This document shows positions 37,572-48,023 of a stretch of 64,000 bases of DNA, one piece after another. The notes beneath the pieces are model-generated. The model saw only the letters and a list, made by a program, of their open reading frames with translations. It was not told where the DNA came from and ran no database searches. Origin of the DNA: Dichotomocladium elegans (lineage: Eukaryota > Mucoromycota > Mucoromycetes > Mucorales > Lichtheimiaceae); the NCBI GenBank assembly GCA_025716815.1, contig JAIXMN010000015.1, forward strand, positions 682,001 to 746,000, read 5' to 3'. Position 1 is the stretch's first letter. Each line of letters begins with the position of its first letter. The position numbers were made by a program, and so were the translations under genes.

Positions 37572-37830
37572 TTCGAAAAGTAAGAGAAAGAAAACAAAGG
37601 TCTCTCTAAATTTAGCAGAGATATACCACTGGGGAATAAAGTTTCTTAGCTAAAATGGGAAAATAGCGGACCACTAGGGAAAATTGAATTTTTTAAGGTT
37701 ATTGCTAAAGATGGCAACATGTCTATGTGGCTTTAGAATAGAAATACCGCTGGGGTTGCTCTTAAGATGTAGATAGAGAAGAATAAAATATATAAAAGGG
37801 AGATTAAAGCTCCCATAAAAACAAAATTAT

Positions 37831-37861
37831 ACCTTTATCCCTCCAAAGGAGGGATAAAGGT
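37831..37861. repeat. perfect hairpin 1 (14-bp stem)
   Basis: ACCTTTATCCCTCC is followed by AAA and its exact complement. Together with the next hairpin this looks like a double-hairpin element of fungal mitochondrial genomes. Confidence 0.8.
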
Positions 37862-37863
37862 TA

Positions 37864-37898
37864 AATTCCCGGGGCCTCCTTTGGAGGCCCCGGGAATT
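37864..37898. repeat. perfect hairpin 2 (16-bp stem)
   Basis: AATTCCCGGGGCCTCC, loop TTT, and its exact complement; strikingly GC-rich inside AT-rich sequence. It lies 2 bp after hairpin 1. Confidence 0.8.
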
Positions 37899-38160
37899 AG
37901 AAATAGATAATTAACCATTAATGCTTAAAGGTTTAGTTAAAACCCATTCATCATTAACAATCACTTTATCTCGTTTACTCAAATTAGATGAAACCCTAAT
38001 CTCAGTCTTTTTAACACGAATTTTACCAGCATACAGATATTTAAAACTAAATACAAGTTATATAATGTATTGATTCAAATATTGATTTTAATTACCAATT
38101 TATTAAAATTTTATAAAAGTAAAGTAAAATGATAAGTTATTCTTTATTAAATATATTTAA

Positions 38161-38231
38161 TGCGGGTTGATGTAATGGAAGCATGTTAGACTCATGATCT
38201 AGAAGTGGTAGTTCAAATCTATCATCCTCAT
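38161..38231 (+). tRNA. mitochondrial-type tRNA-Met (CAT), probably a NUMT relic
   Basis: A cloverleaf can be drawn: acceptor 5' strand TGCGGGT, a short D-stem, anticodon arm TTAGA-CTCATGA-TCTAG with CAT in place, and T-arm GGTAG-TTCAAAT-CTATC. The acceptor 3' strand ATCCTCA pairs with one mismatch and one G-U, and that end coincides with the junction to gene sequence, so it may be truncated. It is unlikely to work from the nucleus. Confidence 0.7.
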
Positions 38232-39346
38232 CAAGGCGTTCGTTGAGATACTGCGTTCGGAGGAAGGGACGGACATGATCGAAGTCACTGCTGCAGATGG
38301 TATTGACGATACCAGAGAGCGAAAGCCTGTATGTAGGTGGTTTTTTTTTTCAAAAAAAAATGAGATTACTTGAACAACTGTTAAATCAAGCAGACTAACT
38401 TGAGTCGGTAGACATCATCGTGACAGAGCGTCCCCTTGAGGATGTAGGCAATATGGCGTGCCAAAGGAGCCTGCAGGTCGATTAATGGATTATCCTCCAC
38501 CTGGTACAGCAGAAGGCGGTCACTATCCGTCCACGGCTTGCCTAGTAGCTAGGAAAAAAGAGAGGGATGAGATCAATCGACGAAACACCGCATCCTTACT
38601 TTTTTGTAACCAATGTTAAAGATCGCAGCCTTGAGACCAGTAAGCTGGTCGTCATCATGCAGTGAGGATATATTTCTCCCGTCGTTTTCAACAACATAAC
38701 GGTTGCCCACGATGTCGCTGGCCATGTCGTTGGTGATCTCTTCGGTCTTGGTGCTGCTATTTCCATCACCACTCGCGTTAACGCCGTCCTTGGCATCCTC
38801 TTGAAGCGGACGCATTCGCTTGCCCAATTGCTTCATGGCGGTACCCGGCATGGCGCTTGCAACGGTTCGCGCTGTATCAGCGTGATCAGTCAAGACATTA
38901 GTGCTTGAATCTGCATGTGCCGCGCCCGGTCGCTTGATACTCGTCATCTGTCTTTGCACATCTTCCCAGTACTCTTGATTCATAGAGAGGTCCCTATGAA
39001 TAATCAAAAAAAGTAAAGTAAGCATATATACGCACACGAATGACAGGGCAAGACTTACGGCATTTTTGCATGAGGTTTAAGGCGTCGAAAGCTCGAAGCA
39101 AAGCGTGATGCCCACACATGATGGAGATGTTCAGCGTCGACTTCTGCATATTTTAACGACGACCAGAGAGGCATTTCACTGCTGTATTTATCGATTAATG
39201 CGCGAAACGTCGGATGTTTTGTAGTTACAATGTAATTTATAATCTCTACATCATAATACATATTAAATCGCAGGACATAAGGATTATCTTAGCTGCTTAC
39301 CGTCACGGCCTTCATAGCCCTTGGAGGTCTTATTTGAGTCTGTCAT

Positions 39347-39952
39347 AGGGATGGACTACACCGGCATTGATAATTATTGCGAGATACAATTGTTTGATCT
39401 CTGATTAAATAGTTGTTGCGAGATCATGAGGCTTACCATGATCCACGGATCTCCCTTTCGCACGCCCTATTGGTCATTTCTAATTGGCTCTAAAGAATAA
39501 ACATTACGATAATTGTTGCGATCATTGTGGTCTCAGGAACCAACGCTGCTCTCCATGATAAGGATAGCAATACAATCACTACTCCACCGACAACGAATAT
39601 AGGACGTTCGGGCTACAGCCTCCACCAACCGCGAACTCTATTTTTGCGACCTTGCGACTTCAGAACTAATAGGGCGGGACTAAAGAACAACTGATCAGCT
39701 TTATGTCCTGCTATCTTGCTATCTTCCCTCTTTTCCTCTCTTCAACATGAGCAGTTAGCCAGAAGTGGAGTTTCCTCGATTGCCGATCACTGTTTACTCT
39801 ATTGCTTTGCCTGCATAATCTAGTCCAAGTTGAGTAAGCTGGTGCCCTTCCGACCACGTTGTCTAGGCTTTTGAAAACTGTCCAGAAAACACAGGCCATA
39901 CGCGTAGGGGGTAACACGGAGGTTAGGATGCAAGTTGGATGGAAGGAAACCG
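39347..39952. other. intergenic between divergent orphan-gene copies
   Basis: Separates the start codons of the two head-to-head copies. No recognisable gene; no tRNA or repeat was confirmed. Confidence 0.4.
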
Positions 39953-41972
39953 CATGGTGGTTACGAACGACAAGGGTTTGGTGACTATCGATGGTAAGAA
40001 ATTGTAAACAACCTTGTGTAACAATACAAGCATTGTTGTGTTGAGTTACAGTGTGGCGGACGTGTGAACGCGACGAGAAGAATGTTCACTATAATAATAC
40101 AACGTGGGAATACCCTACTCCAAAGGGCATTCTTGTTTATATAGTAAACAGTAGCGGGGTAATAGCAATGGCAAATATATTATTGCAGCATTACTCATCG
40201 TAGTATCGACACAAAGCATTCACCACTCAACACGTTCATTGATAAATGCAGTCCCAAAGTACCGCACTGATCAACTGAGCTACGCGAATACGAGCAGCTG
40301 AAGTCTTCATTGTATGTGGACATCACGCTTTGTTTCAGTCTTTTGACGCAGAATTGACGTAGGTCCTGCTTTTGTCTCTCCTCTGAGAATGCGCGCTAAC
40401 TTGGTTTTCCCTTGATTATCTGCACCAGGCTCTTTATGGATAAGCAGTACTGAGATGAGGTGCATGGCCGAATGGAGGCTCTCGAGCGACTGGATACCGC
40501 ATACATAAAGTCAAGCATTGATCGAGTACGCTGGGAACTGCACAGAGCATGGAAACTATCATGGAGCATACCACCCCGGAACGATCAGGGGAGCAAATGC
40601 GCCCGCTTGATGACAATATCAAACACCATACTGAAGCGGATGATGATGGGATGACAGCATCAAGATGAAAAGGGCGAGGGATGGACAATGACATCATGCG
40701 CGTCCAGGAGCTACGTAGGTTCAGTGCAGTGATCTTGAACGCTGGTTATAAAAAGATAAGGATGCGGAAAGTCTCATTAATTGATCTCATCTTCCTCCTC
40801 TTTTTTCTCCTGCCACTAGACAAGTCATAGGCAAGTGGCAACCTCTGTCTACTGGGCCAAATACAGGACAACCCATCTTCTTGCAACAGACTATGGGTGG
40901 TGCAGCTAGATGAAGCCTTGTTCAGCCAACCATAATCACATACCACTCCGAAATAAAGTGCAAGCCTACAGTGACGATTGCCCCCCATCCTGTCCGAAAT
41001 TCGAAGACTTGCTGCTTAATTTCGAAATCACTATAAACTCTTCCAGAGGCGGAATGCTGATACAGCAGGTGCCTGCACCAAGACAGTCCAACATCCGAAT
41101 CTAGTTCTATATAACGCGAGCCAGAACCAAAAATTTGGTCCTAAAATCGTCCTTTTGATCAAACACGATAAGGGTTGCAACAAGTACAGGAATTCCAAGA
41201 ACAAGTTGCCGCAAGGTTTGTTGTTGGTATAGACCGTCTAGGTTTTTCGCAGTCAGCGCTATAGGTAAGTCTTCCTTAGCTTCTTTTCACAACAGAATGG
41301 TTTTTGGAAAGCTAAACGTTTATGTTTGATTCAAATTTTAAATAAAGAAGAGAAACGAAATACTAAATTTGAATTCGAATTTGAAGCAACGAAAAACCTA
41401 GACAGTCTATACCAACGACTAAACTTTGTGGCAAATTTCTTCTTGAAAAATCTTTACATCGAGCTCAGCAGTCTCGAAATAAAGCCGCCGAGCACATGTC
41501 CAGCTCTTATAAAAGAGCAACAAAACAAGAACTTAAGGACGAATGGGGCCATCCTTGCATACCTAAGTTCGTTAAATCCAAGGCCCCGTGCGCTGCAGAC
41601 TACTGCTGCAATTGACTTTATAGGTAAAGAGTTGGCAATAAGACATTGGGGGCCGTTCTAAACACCTTTGTTTTTGCTTTGTTTAGGATCTGCAGGGTAT
41701 GTCTATATAATGACCAACCTCAATGGCATATTTTATGCGCGCCAGGTTGGTCTTATCATTTTACCCAAATCGCGCGACTCCTTTGTCCACCTCACAGAAA
41801 CGTGGATCTGCTTTTCGCTTTCCAAGCCTTCATGACCAATCTGGGTCATGAGGCACAAGCTGCTTTGGAACACCGCGAGAGCCTAGACAACATCTGTGAA
41901 GTGGCGAATGTACGCCAGGAATGAAGCCCCAACCCCCAGCACGACATCTTCATCACGCCCTCGTGGCATAAA
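39953..41972 (+). pseudogene. decayed inverted copy of the orphan PD-(D/E)XK-like gene
   Basis: Homologous in order to the minus-strand gene. A first exon starts at about 39953 and ends at GATGGTAAG. An HSPLNTFIDK-like block lies at about 40217. MDKQY, then a stop, at about 40437 matches MNQEYWED. GYKK is at about 40745, the ASQNQKYG-like stretch at about 41118, and ELSSLEIKPPSTCPALI at about 41464. The last exon is at about 41690-41924. Defects include a premature stop after MDKQY, loss of the middle exons, a MITE inside the KHDKGCNKY/IELSS exon, a 1-nt deletion near 41803 (AAACGTGG against AAACCATGG) and a TGA at about 41924. Similarity to the other copy is highest toward the 3' end. Confidence 0.65.
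41189..41454. mobile_element. MITE copy A (266 bp) inserted in pseudogene exon
   Basis: Long imperfect terminal inverted repeats, with best-conserved inner parts GTTGGTATAGACCGTCTAGG and the complement near 41395-41416. Flanked by TACA (41185-41188, 41455-41458). Removing the element and one TACA restores the orphan-gene sequence around CAACAAGTACATCGAG, as in the other copy, so the insertion boundaries are well defined. Non-coding. The same family occurs at 52705-53048. Confidence 0.8.
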
Positions 41973-42048
41973 TAAAATCACCGATTGTGCTGCTTCCTTT
42001 CTTTTTTGTATTGATTTATTTGAAGCCCAATTAGCATGATAAGTCTGA

Positions 42049-42296
42049 ATGGGCATAACTCACGGAGAAGCTACAATAGCAATAGCACAATGGGTATCGA
42101 CTTCCGAGTATCCAATATGTCGAAGGAAATTCGTCCAACTCTCAAGCAAGCATGTTGCTAACAATGTCCTGAGAAAGCAGAGTTCTATGGTAGTTTTTGG
42201 CTGTAATGCCGATGGATCGCACAAGATCCCCTCTCCTTTCCAGCGTCTTGATTCAATTGCATTAGCAAGGAGAGAAGGATAAGACAGCATATTCAC
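42049..42296. other. duplicated tail segment (inverse of 33496-33843)
   Basis: A plus-strand frame at 42049-42282 is similar throughout to the minus-strand frame at 33646-33843, with small changes and a 6-nt insertion. It ends at the outer boundary of the left palindrome arm. Confidence 0.5.
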
Positions 42297-42953
42297 AGAA
42301 AAAAATTAGGTAGTTTAGGAACCCACCCCGCGCACAACCTTGCGCACAATCCTGTACAAAACCCTCCGCGCTGAAATGGTAGCGCCCAAATTGACATGTC
42401 TCTTAACACTACATCAATTTTTGAAGATGTCCTTTGAAATCTTTTTACATCGCTATGCTTGTATTATTAGAAGCAGTGTGTACTAGCACTCTCTAATAAT
42501 CAAAGATAGAAAAATATCACCTTCCATGTATGAAAACTACCGCCGCGTATGTACTTCTGTACACATAGTAGGTCACAATGAGTCAGAACAGCCATACTCA
42601 GAAAAATATTGATATGGAAGTACACATATGCAACTTCTGCTTAAGTTTTAGTTGGATAGATAGTGATAGAGGGGACTGCTGGACTATTATAGAGTATTTA
42701 GCGGTATTGGAGCCTCGCACCCTGTGAGTCATGGATTTTGCTAGTCAATGCCACTGTGAAGCCATATCTAGAAACCGGCAATACTGATTGTGGAAACTTG
42801 TCAAAGAGCAAGTCCCATAAAATGACTAACATCATATCATCAATGACTCATGTACTTACCACCCTTCATATCACAGACATAGAATAATATACCAGAAGTA
42901 TAAATATGTGTGAAAACTGGCTATACACTTATATTTCATTCCTCTACGTAAAA

Positions 42954-45404
42954 ATGGAAAATATTATCACCACGTCCTACGCTACTCGTAATGAACTCCA
43001 AAAAGCCATCCGTGAACATGCTATTGCAAATGGCTTTGATATACATATCTATCAAAGCCAGCGGGACCAAGAATAAAACGTCGTTTTGCTATTTCCAGTG
43101 TATCCATGGAGGCCAGCTCCATCCACACCGCAGTGACAAGAAAAGGGCATAGAGGAACCTCAAGAATTTCTATCCCGCAAATAAGAAGCAATGTAGGGAA
43201 ATGACAATGAATTTGACAACCTGTATATTAAACACGAGAATTTCCGAAAGTGATAGCTACCTCTGCTCCGACGGCATTACGAAGAAACTTCCAGTACGCA
43301 CGACCAAGAAGTTTGCATGTCCCTGGAAGATATATGCTACCTGCAAGGCTGGAGGTGGTTGGACTGTAAAGCCAGACAGGTCCCTGGTTGGTTACCATGA
43401 GAACCATGTTTTGTCCACAGATCCCCTTATTTATTCGAACGCGCGCAAATCCAATGGCGATAAACAGGCAAAAATCATGGAAATGGTCATTAGCGGAACC
43501 AAACCTGCACAAATCATCCGCATGACAGGCGACCTTGAAGGGAACGCGACATGATAGCCAAGGACATACAACATTCAACAGAAGGCAGCAAGAAAAGATT
43601 TTGATAATCAAGTCCAGCAAGTATATGATTATCTTTTGGGCAAAAGGGTATACCTTGCGCTAGGATGTATCGGATAGTCTCAGGTCGTCACTTTTCATCA
43701 CACATCAATCATCATTGACACGACCTACAAGGCCAATATCAACAAGATGCCACTCGTGAATATTGTTGGTGTTGACGATTTAGCTTCAGTCAATAATATC
43801 CAATCTCCCCGCACCCTTTTCATTGCAACAGTACTTCTCTCCGATGAAAAAGAGCTATCCTACACGTGGGTACTGGAGACATTGAAATCAGTCGTATTTC
43901 AACGGCCAGCATATCCAGAAAGCACTCCGGGGATATTTGTGACATACAACGACAAGGCCTTGCGCACTGCTCTCCGAGCCACCTCTCCGAGCCACCTTTC
44001 CATCCAACACCCATATCCTTTGTGCCTGGCATATTAGCAAGAATTCCAAAGCTCATGCAGCTGGATGCTTTTAATTCTGCACTTGAAAGGTATCGCGAGC
44101 TTGTGAGAGATACAAAGAAATCAAAAGAACTTGCTAGCTATATTGATGGGTACAGTATAATACGTTCTTGTGTCAAAAAAAAAACTCATACACTAACTTT
44201 CAACTGTTTTAGGCTATTATCATAAAAAGTGATGTGGGGCGGACCATGGGCAGAGCGTCACTTGCACCTTGGAGCCAGCCCTGGTGGAATCATGAAACTC
44301 ATTAGCAGCATACATCAATGGCTCACAAAACATGTAAGGATATATATATAATTGAAAAGAACCTTATATTCATGTACACATCTAGGATTTGGACAGACAT
44401 ACTGCATATAACAAAGAAGCCTTAACAGGAATTGTGTACAAGGAACATATACAGCACAATACTGATACCGCGATGACCAAATCTCTCGGCCAATTACAAG
44501 GTGTCATATGTCAATTGCACTTATTCATATTCGACAAGAGCTCCTCATGTCAAGGGAGTTAGATACAAAGGCTAAGGACGGGAATTGCCAATGCAAGTAT
44601 TGCGTAAATTACAAGCTTCCATGCCGAAACACCCTTCCTCAAAAAGCGGAGGTCATAGAACCATCGATTATTGCACGACGATGGCATTTAAAGAGCGGTG
44701 TGCCTTCAGAACATGGTATTTTGTAATATCGTCTAGGGAAGGACTTATGGCTGTTTTTAAACAAGTCATGGATCACTTGCTAAATAGCCCATGTCAGTGG
44801 CTAATTTGAATGAACTAGGACGTCTTGGTCTCCTTCCATTGAGCGACATGGATGCAACTCTGATATTTGAAAAGTACAGCACTGCAGTGGATGGCGTAAA
44901 CAGACAGTAATAAGTCGTGAGACTCGAAGAGAGTGGACTTTATTAGAGAAAAGAACGAAGATTCATAATACGAGTATACGTCTGTTCAAACCTAACTGCT
45001 AGCGGAGTGGCGCTCACTGCTAGAATTATGTTACTTTTGATATCGCGACACAAATCACTCAGGACACGACAAGCAGCGCCAAATCCATGCTCGACACCGT
45101 TTATTTATCGTGCACTGATGACCAACAGCGTTCAGATCTGATTTGCGCCCTTGAGAACCTCGTAAACACATTCTCACCAACTACCATAGACAGGTTACAG
45201 TTTCCAAGCCAGCTCAAAACAAAAGGACGACCTAAGGGTACGAAAGGAGCACGGCTTCCATCAGCTTTTGAAAGAGTCGAGCAACAAGAGAAGAGTACTA
45301 CAACCGAAGGCACTCCTCCATCGCAAAAGAAGTCTCATCGCCAAAAATACGATGAGGATGAAATCTGGCCAACCCAAACCCACAAAAAGCAAAGACTGAC
45401 GTAA
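42954..45404 (+). pseudogene. MULE transposase remnant (FAR1-like), left arm
   Basis: Pieces in several frames. An ATG-started N-terminal part at 42954 (RNELQKAIREHAIANGFDI) ends in a stop. A zinc-domain-like segment follows at 43201-43554 (TTKKFACPWKIYATCKAGG, GYHENHVLS). The MULE catalytic segment is at 43747-44037 (VNIVGVDDLASVNN, TLFIATVLLSDEKELSYTWV, VTYNDKALRTAL). A SWIM-like NYKLPCRNTLP stretch lies at about 44607. A Lys-rich tail with KGRPKGTKGARLPSAF is at 45087-45404. Stops and frame shifts interrupt it. FAR1/MULE proteins derive from Mutator-like transposases; this copy is inactive. Confidence 0.7.
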
Positions 45405-45479
45405 GTATCCTTATATCTGCTTTGTGAGTTTTCGCCACATAATATTATAGTCTCCACAATCCAATTGAAGTATAGCCTT

Positions 45480-46296
45480 GGCCATCCACTATTTCGCGTA
45501 TGTGCCAGTGTGATAACTAGTTCCATCCTCTTGAATATGAAACCATGTTTCTGATTTTCTTGCAATTTCTCAAATGATGATGGGAAGTGCGCACTGAGGC
45601 ACTTGATGCACTTGACCTGATTTATATTGCCCTGCAATATAACCGAAGCACCTAACTCTCCTGCCCAAAAGCAGCACAAGACCATTGGTGATACCCTGCC
45701 ATACTGGCGTATAGGCAGAATCTACTTCGTCAAGAGCTACACATCTTTTTTTTTTTCATAACTCTCGCGCCGCTGTCATTATGCTTTCGGCAGAAGTGAG
45801 ACTCATCAGACCAAATGACCTTCTCGGATTTGCTTGTGACCAAATGAGTTTCATATTAACCAATCTTATTTTGTTCATTGATGGCGAACAGGCAGAAAAG
45901 GCTTTACTTTGGGGCTGCATAAAAAGAGCTTTGGGACTTTAAGGCATTTCAGGCCATCTCGGTGAAAGGTTCAGCATATGTATTGGTTACAACTTCCAGA
46001 TGTTTAACCAAGATTTGAATACCTCTTTTTTGGCAGAGATTGTAAGGGTTTTTTTTTGTAAAAGCTACTGGCGCGCCAGAACGAGGTTTTATAGTAGTGA
46101 ACCCTTCGTCGCGGAAAATTTCGCCAAACATCGCCCCCACTGTTGTCTTTGCGATTCCAAGGTTGTCACTAATCTGCGCGTAATTCATCCAGCATTTCTT
46201 AGCCTGCAAATCATTCCGGTGGTGAACTCTGTAAGGTCTGTGTCATGGCTTCTGCGTGTTTATAATATTTGTGAGGGACATGGAAACTTAATGTGA
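45480..46296 (-). pseudogene. Tc1-like transposase remnant, left arm
   Basis: The helix-turn-helix part at 46209-45949 is open (SDNLGIAKTTVGAMFGEIF, EGFTTIKPRSGAPVAFTKK). The core motif VIWSDESHFCRKHNDSGARV is still readable at about 45765-45825, and a GITNGLVLLLG block at about 45660-45690. Stops separate the parts. The left copy keeps more frame than the right copy. Confidence 0.65.
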
Positions 46297-46996
46297 AATG
46301 TGGGGAAAGGAATAGAACGGAAATTGTGTGCGGCTGAGTGTACCACTTCAGTGCAGAGGGTTGTGTATGCGCCAGGTTGTGCGCGGGGTGGGTTCCTAAA
46401 TTACTTGTGCGCGTAGTAATTCCCTATTCTTAAGCACCATCGCTGCAGGGTCTCAAAATTGAGTCCCGTTGCGCGTGGCTCATAATTGGGGCAGAGAAGT
46501 GAATAAAGAAAACTGATACTTTACTATGCTGTTTGTCTCAAATGGCACGAAGGCATATACGGGATCGCGCTTTGGTGTACGATGCTTCGCGTCTTTTGTG
46601 TTCTGCTTGCTCAATGGCCATGTCAAAAACATGCATGCTCAATGATGTGCGTCAAAGACAGCGCACATTCTACCGCGGCGAGCGAGATTGGAAAAAGAAG
46701 AGCTTTTACGAGATAACAAGTTTTTATTACGTTATGGATAGTATTTACTATAATAATAGGCAGTCCAGTTGGCCAGAGCCATGAAGGCTCTGTTTCCCAG
46801 AGGCAACCGCGAGGAGGTCGACTACCATGTGCCTCCGCTCTAGAGGCAAGATATCCGCATTTATCTTGGTCTCCTTCGAGCCCCCCAGGCCTGGTCCCGG
46901 GGGTGTACCCTAGTCCCTCATTGAGGTATCCTACCAAGATGTATCACCATCTGCGGGATGCGGTAAACACAGAGGATCACGTACATCTGATCATTT

Positions 46997-47245
46997 GGAC
47001 AGGTACTTCTTGATCTTGTCTCAGGCTACAGAAAGGTCTATCTACTCTACCCCGTACAGCCCGCCCGGTCGATCCTGCCTTCTTTGCCGGCCAGTCGGGC
47101 CTCCACCAATGCCTGACCGTCTTCGAAAGAAACAAACGCGTCGCTGCTTAGGGAGGACCCAGGCCTTCGATCCTCCCCGTCGCCTGGCAGTTTCGAAAGA
47201 AGTAAACACGTTGCTGCTTAGGAGGGTAGGAGCCAGCCCATCATC
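46997..47245. repeat. diverged long-period repeat next to minisatellite
   Basis: Two or three units of roughly 79 bp share CTTTCGAAA- and GTCAGGC/GCCAGGCGACGG-like parts with the main minisatellite. The mirrored copy is at 57300-57550. Confidence 0.55.
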
Positions 47246-47672
47246 CTTCCTCCCGTTGCCTGACGGTTTCAACGAAACAAGCATCTTGGTTCTCGTAAGC
47301 ATCCAGCCTTTGGTCCCCAATCTGATGACTGACGGTTTCAACGAAACAAGCATCTTGGTTCTCGTAAGCATCCAGCCTTTGGTCCCCAATTTGATGACTG
47401 ACGGTTTCGAATGAAACAAGCATCTTGGTTCTCGTAAGCATCCAGCCTTTGGTCCCCAATATGATGACTGACGGTTTCAACGAAACAAGCATCTTGGTTC
47501 TCGTAAGCATCCAGCCTTTGGTCCCCAATATGATGACTGACGGTTTCGAATGAAACAAGCATTTTGGTTCTCGTAAGCATCCAGCCTTTGGTCCCCAATT
47601 TGATGACTGACGGTTTCGAATGAAACAAGCATCTTGGTTCTCGTAAGCATCCAGCCTTTGGTCCCCAATCTG
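47246..47672 (-). repeat. 69/70-bp minisatellite, 6 units (left arm)
   Basis: Tandem units of 70 bp (ending ATTCGAAACC in the minus orientation) or 69 bp (GTTGAAACC), bounded on both sides by more diverged, related units. The right arm has 29 units at the homologous place. Confidence 0.92.
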
Positions 47673-47687
47673 ATGCCTCAGCAACTG

Positions 47688-48023
47688 TTAATTTCTTTCA
47701 AGAGTAATACCTTGGTGCCCAGAAGGGAATCTGGCCCTCGATTCCCACTCATGGCTCAGCAACTGTTTAGTTTCTTTGGAAGGAGCACTTGGATCGGTGG
47801 CGGTGTCCGGCCAACCAGCGCCTTGAAAACGGAAAGGGATGGTGGGAAAAGGAGAGGGAAAATTTTCTTTCCAATATCCCTCCCTCCCGTCAGTCGCGTG
47901 ATCTGGGCGGAGTAGATACCAAAACGGGTAAAGTCGGATTATAGCGGGAACATAAGTGGGTACTACAGAGCCTACAATCCCGGAGAGGACAAAAAAAACC
48001 TTGCTGGACACACCCTTTGCCAT
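47688..48023 (-). CDS. small membrane protein ORF (left arm), unknown
   Basis: An ATG-started frame of 111 residues, identical to 54922-55257 in the right arm. It begins MAKGVSSKVFFVLSGIVG with one hydrophobic segment (residues 8-36), then a soluble part whose last third is made of sequence related to the adjacent minisatellite. In-frame sequence continues into the repeat array after a single stop. The function is unknown; it may be a gene fragment carried by the repeat. Confidence 0.35.
   Translation of the reverse strand: MAKGVSSKVFFVLSGIVGSVVPTYVPAIIRLYPFWYLLRPDHATDGREGYWKENFPSPFPTIPFRFQGAGWPDTATDPSAPSKETKQLLSHEWESRARFPSGHQGITLERN

Larger units (their letters stand above)
35120..37761. 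mobile_element. PIF/Harbinger DNA transposon, apparently complete
   Basis: The 2642-bp element is bounded by perfect 23-bp terminal inverted repeats (GAGCAACCCCAGCGG at 35120; its complement ends at 37761). It is flanked by TTA direct repeats (35117-35119, 37762-37764), the TWA target duplication typical of PIF/Harbinger. Related subterminal motifs (CCCAGCGGTTTTTCTA at about 35191) lie inside. It carries the two expected genes in convergent orientation: a MYB/SANT-like protein and a DDE transposase. Both frames are open after splicing, so the element may be active or only recently silenced. It sits inside mitochondrial-like sequence within an orphan gene. Confidence 0.93.
37765..38232. other. 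nuclear mitochondrial DNA insertion (NUMT)
   Basis: Very AT-rich sequence, unlike its flanks, with perfect GC-rich hairpins, a fragmentary minus-strand frame (38046-37911, ending KPLSING) and a mitochondrial-type tRNA-Met. It joins orphan-gene coding sequence at about 38232. The few AT-rich bases left of the Harbinger element (about 35085-35119) read continuously into it once the transposon and one TTA are removed, so the transposon landed inside the NUMT. The mitochondrial origin is inferred from composition, hairpins and tRNA. Confidence 0.65.
33917..39346 (-). pseudogene. orphan multi-exon gene with PD-(D/E)XK-like motif, split by insertions
   Basis: 5' exons: 39346-39301, 39245-39059, 38993-38600, 38548-about 38401, and 38326-about 38232. 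3' exons: about 35050-35007, 34923-34804, 34737-34624, 34568-34270 and 34206-33917. All splice in frame. The 5' part ends within RTQYLNERLDE, where mitochondrial-type DNA begins. The 3' part resumes near 35060. About 3.1 kb of NUMT plus transposon separates them, so a normal transcript is unlikely. The block KYGRKIDILVKHDQG followed by IELSSLEVK has the D, then E-x-K, spacing of PD-(D/E)XK nucleases. I know this only as an uncharacterised Mucorales family. A decayed inverted copy starts at 39953, head to head. Confidence 0.6.
42294..46424 (+). mobile_element. TIR composite element, left copy (outer end truncated)
   Basis: Contains a MULE/FAR1-like remnant and a Tc1-like remnant. The inner end carries GTGCGCGTAGTAATTCCC followed by TA at 46425-46426. 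The outer end stops within the subterminal AAATTAGGTAGTTTAGGAAC, missing the terminal inverted repeat kept in the right arm. Confidence 0.7.

Noticed and set aside
40230..40290. tRNA gene on the minus strand (GTAGCTCAGTTGATCAGTGC looks like a D-arm)
   Set aside because: No T-arm or paired acceptor stem follows, and the region aligns with orphan-gene coding sequence.
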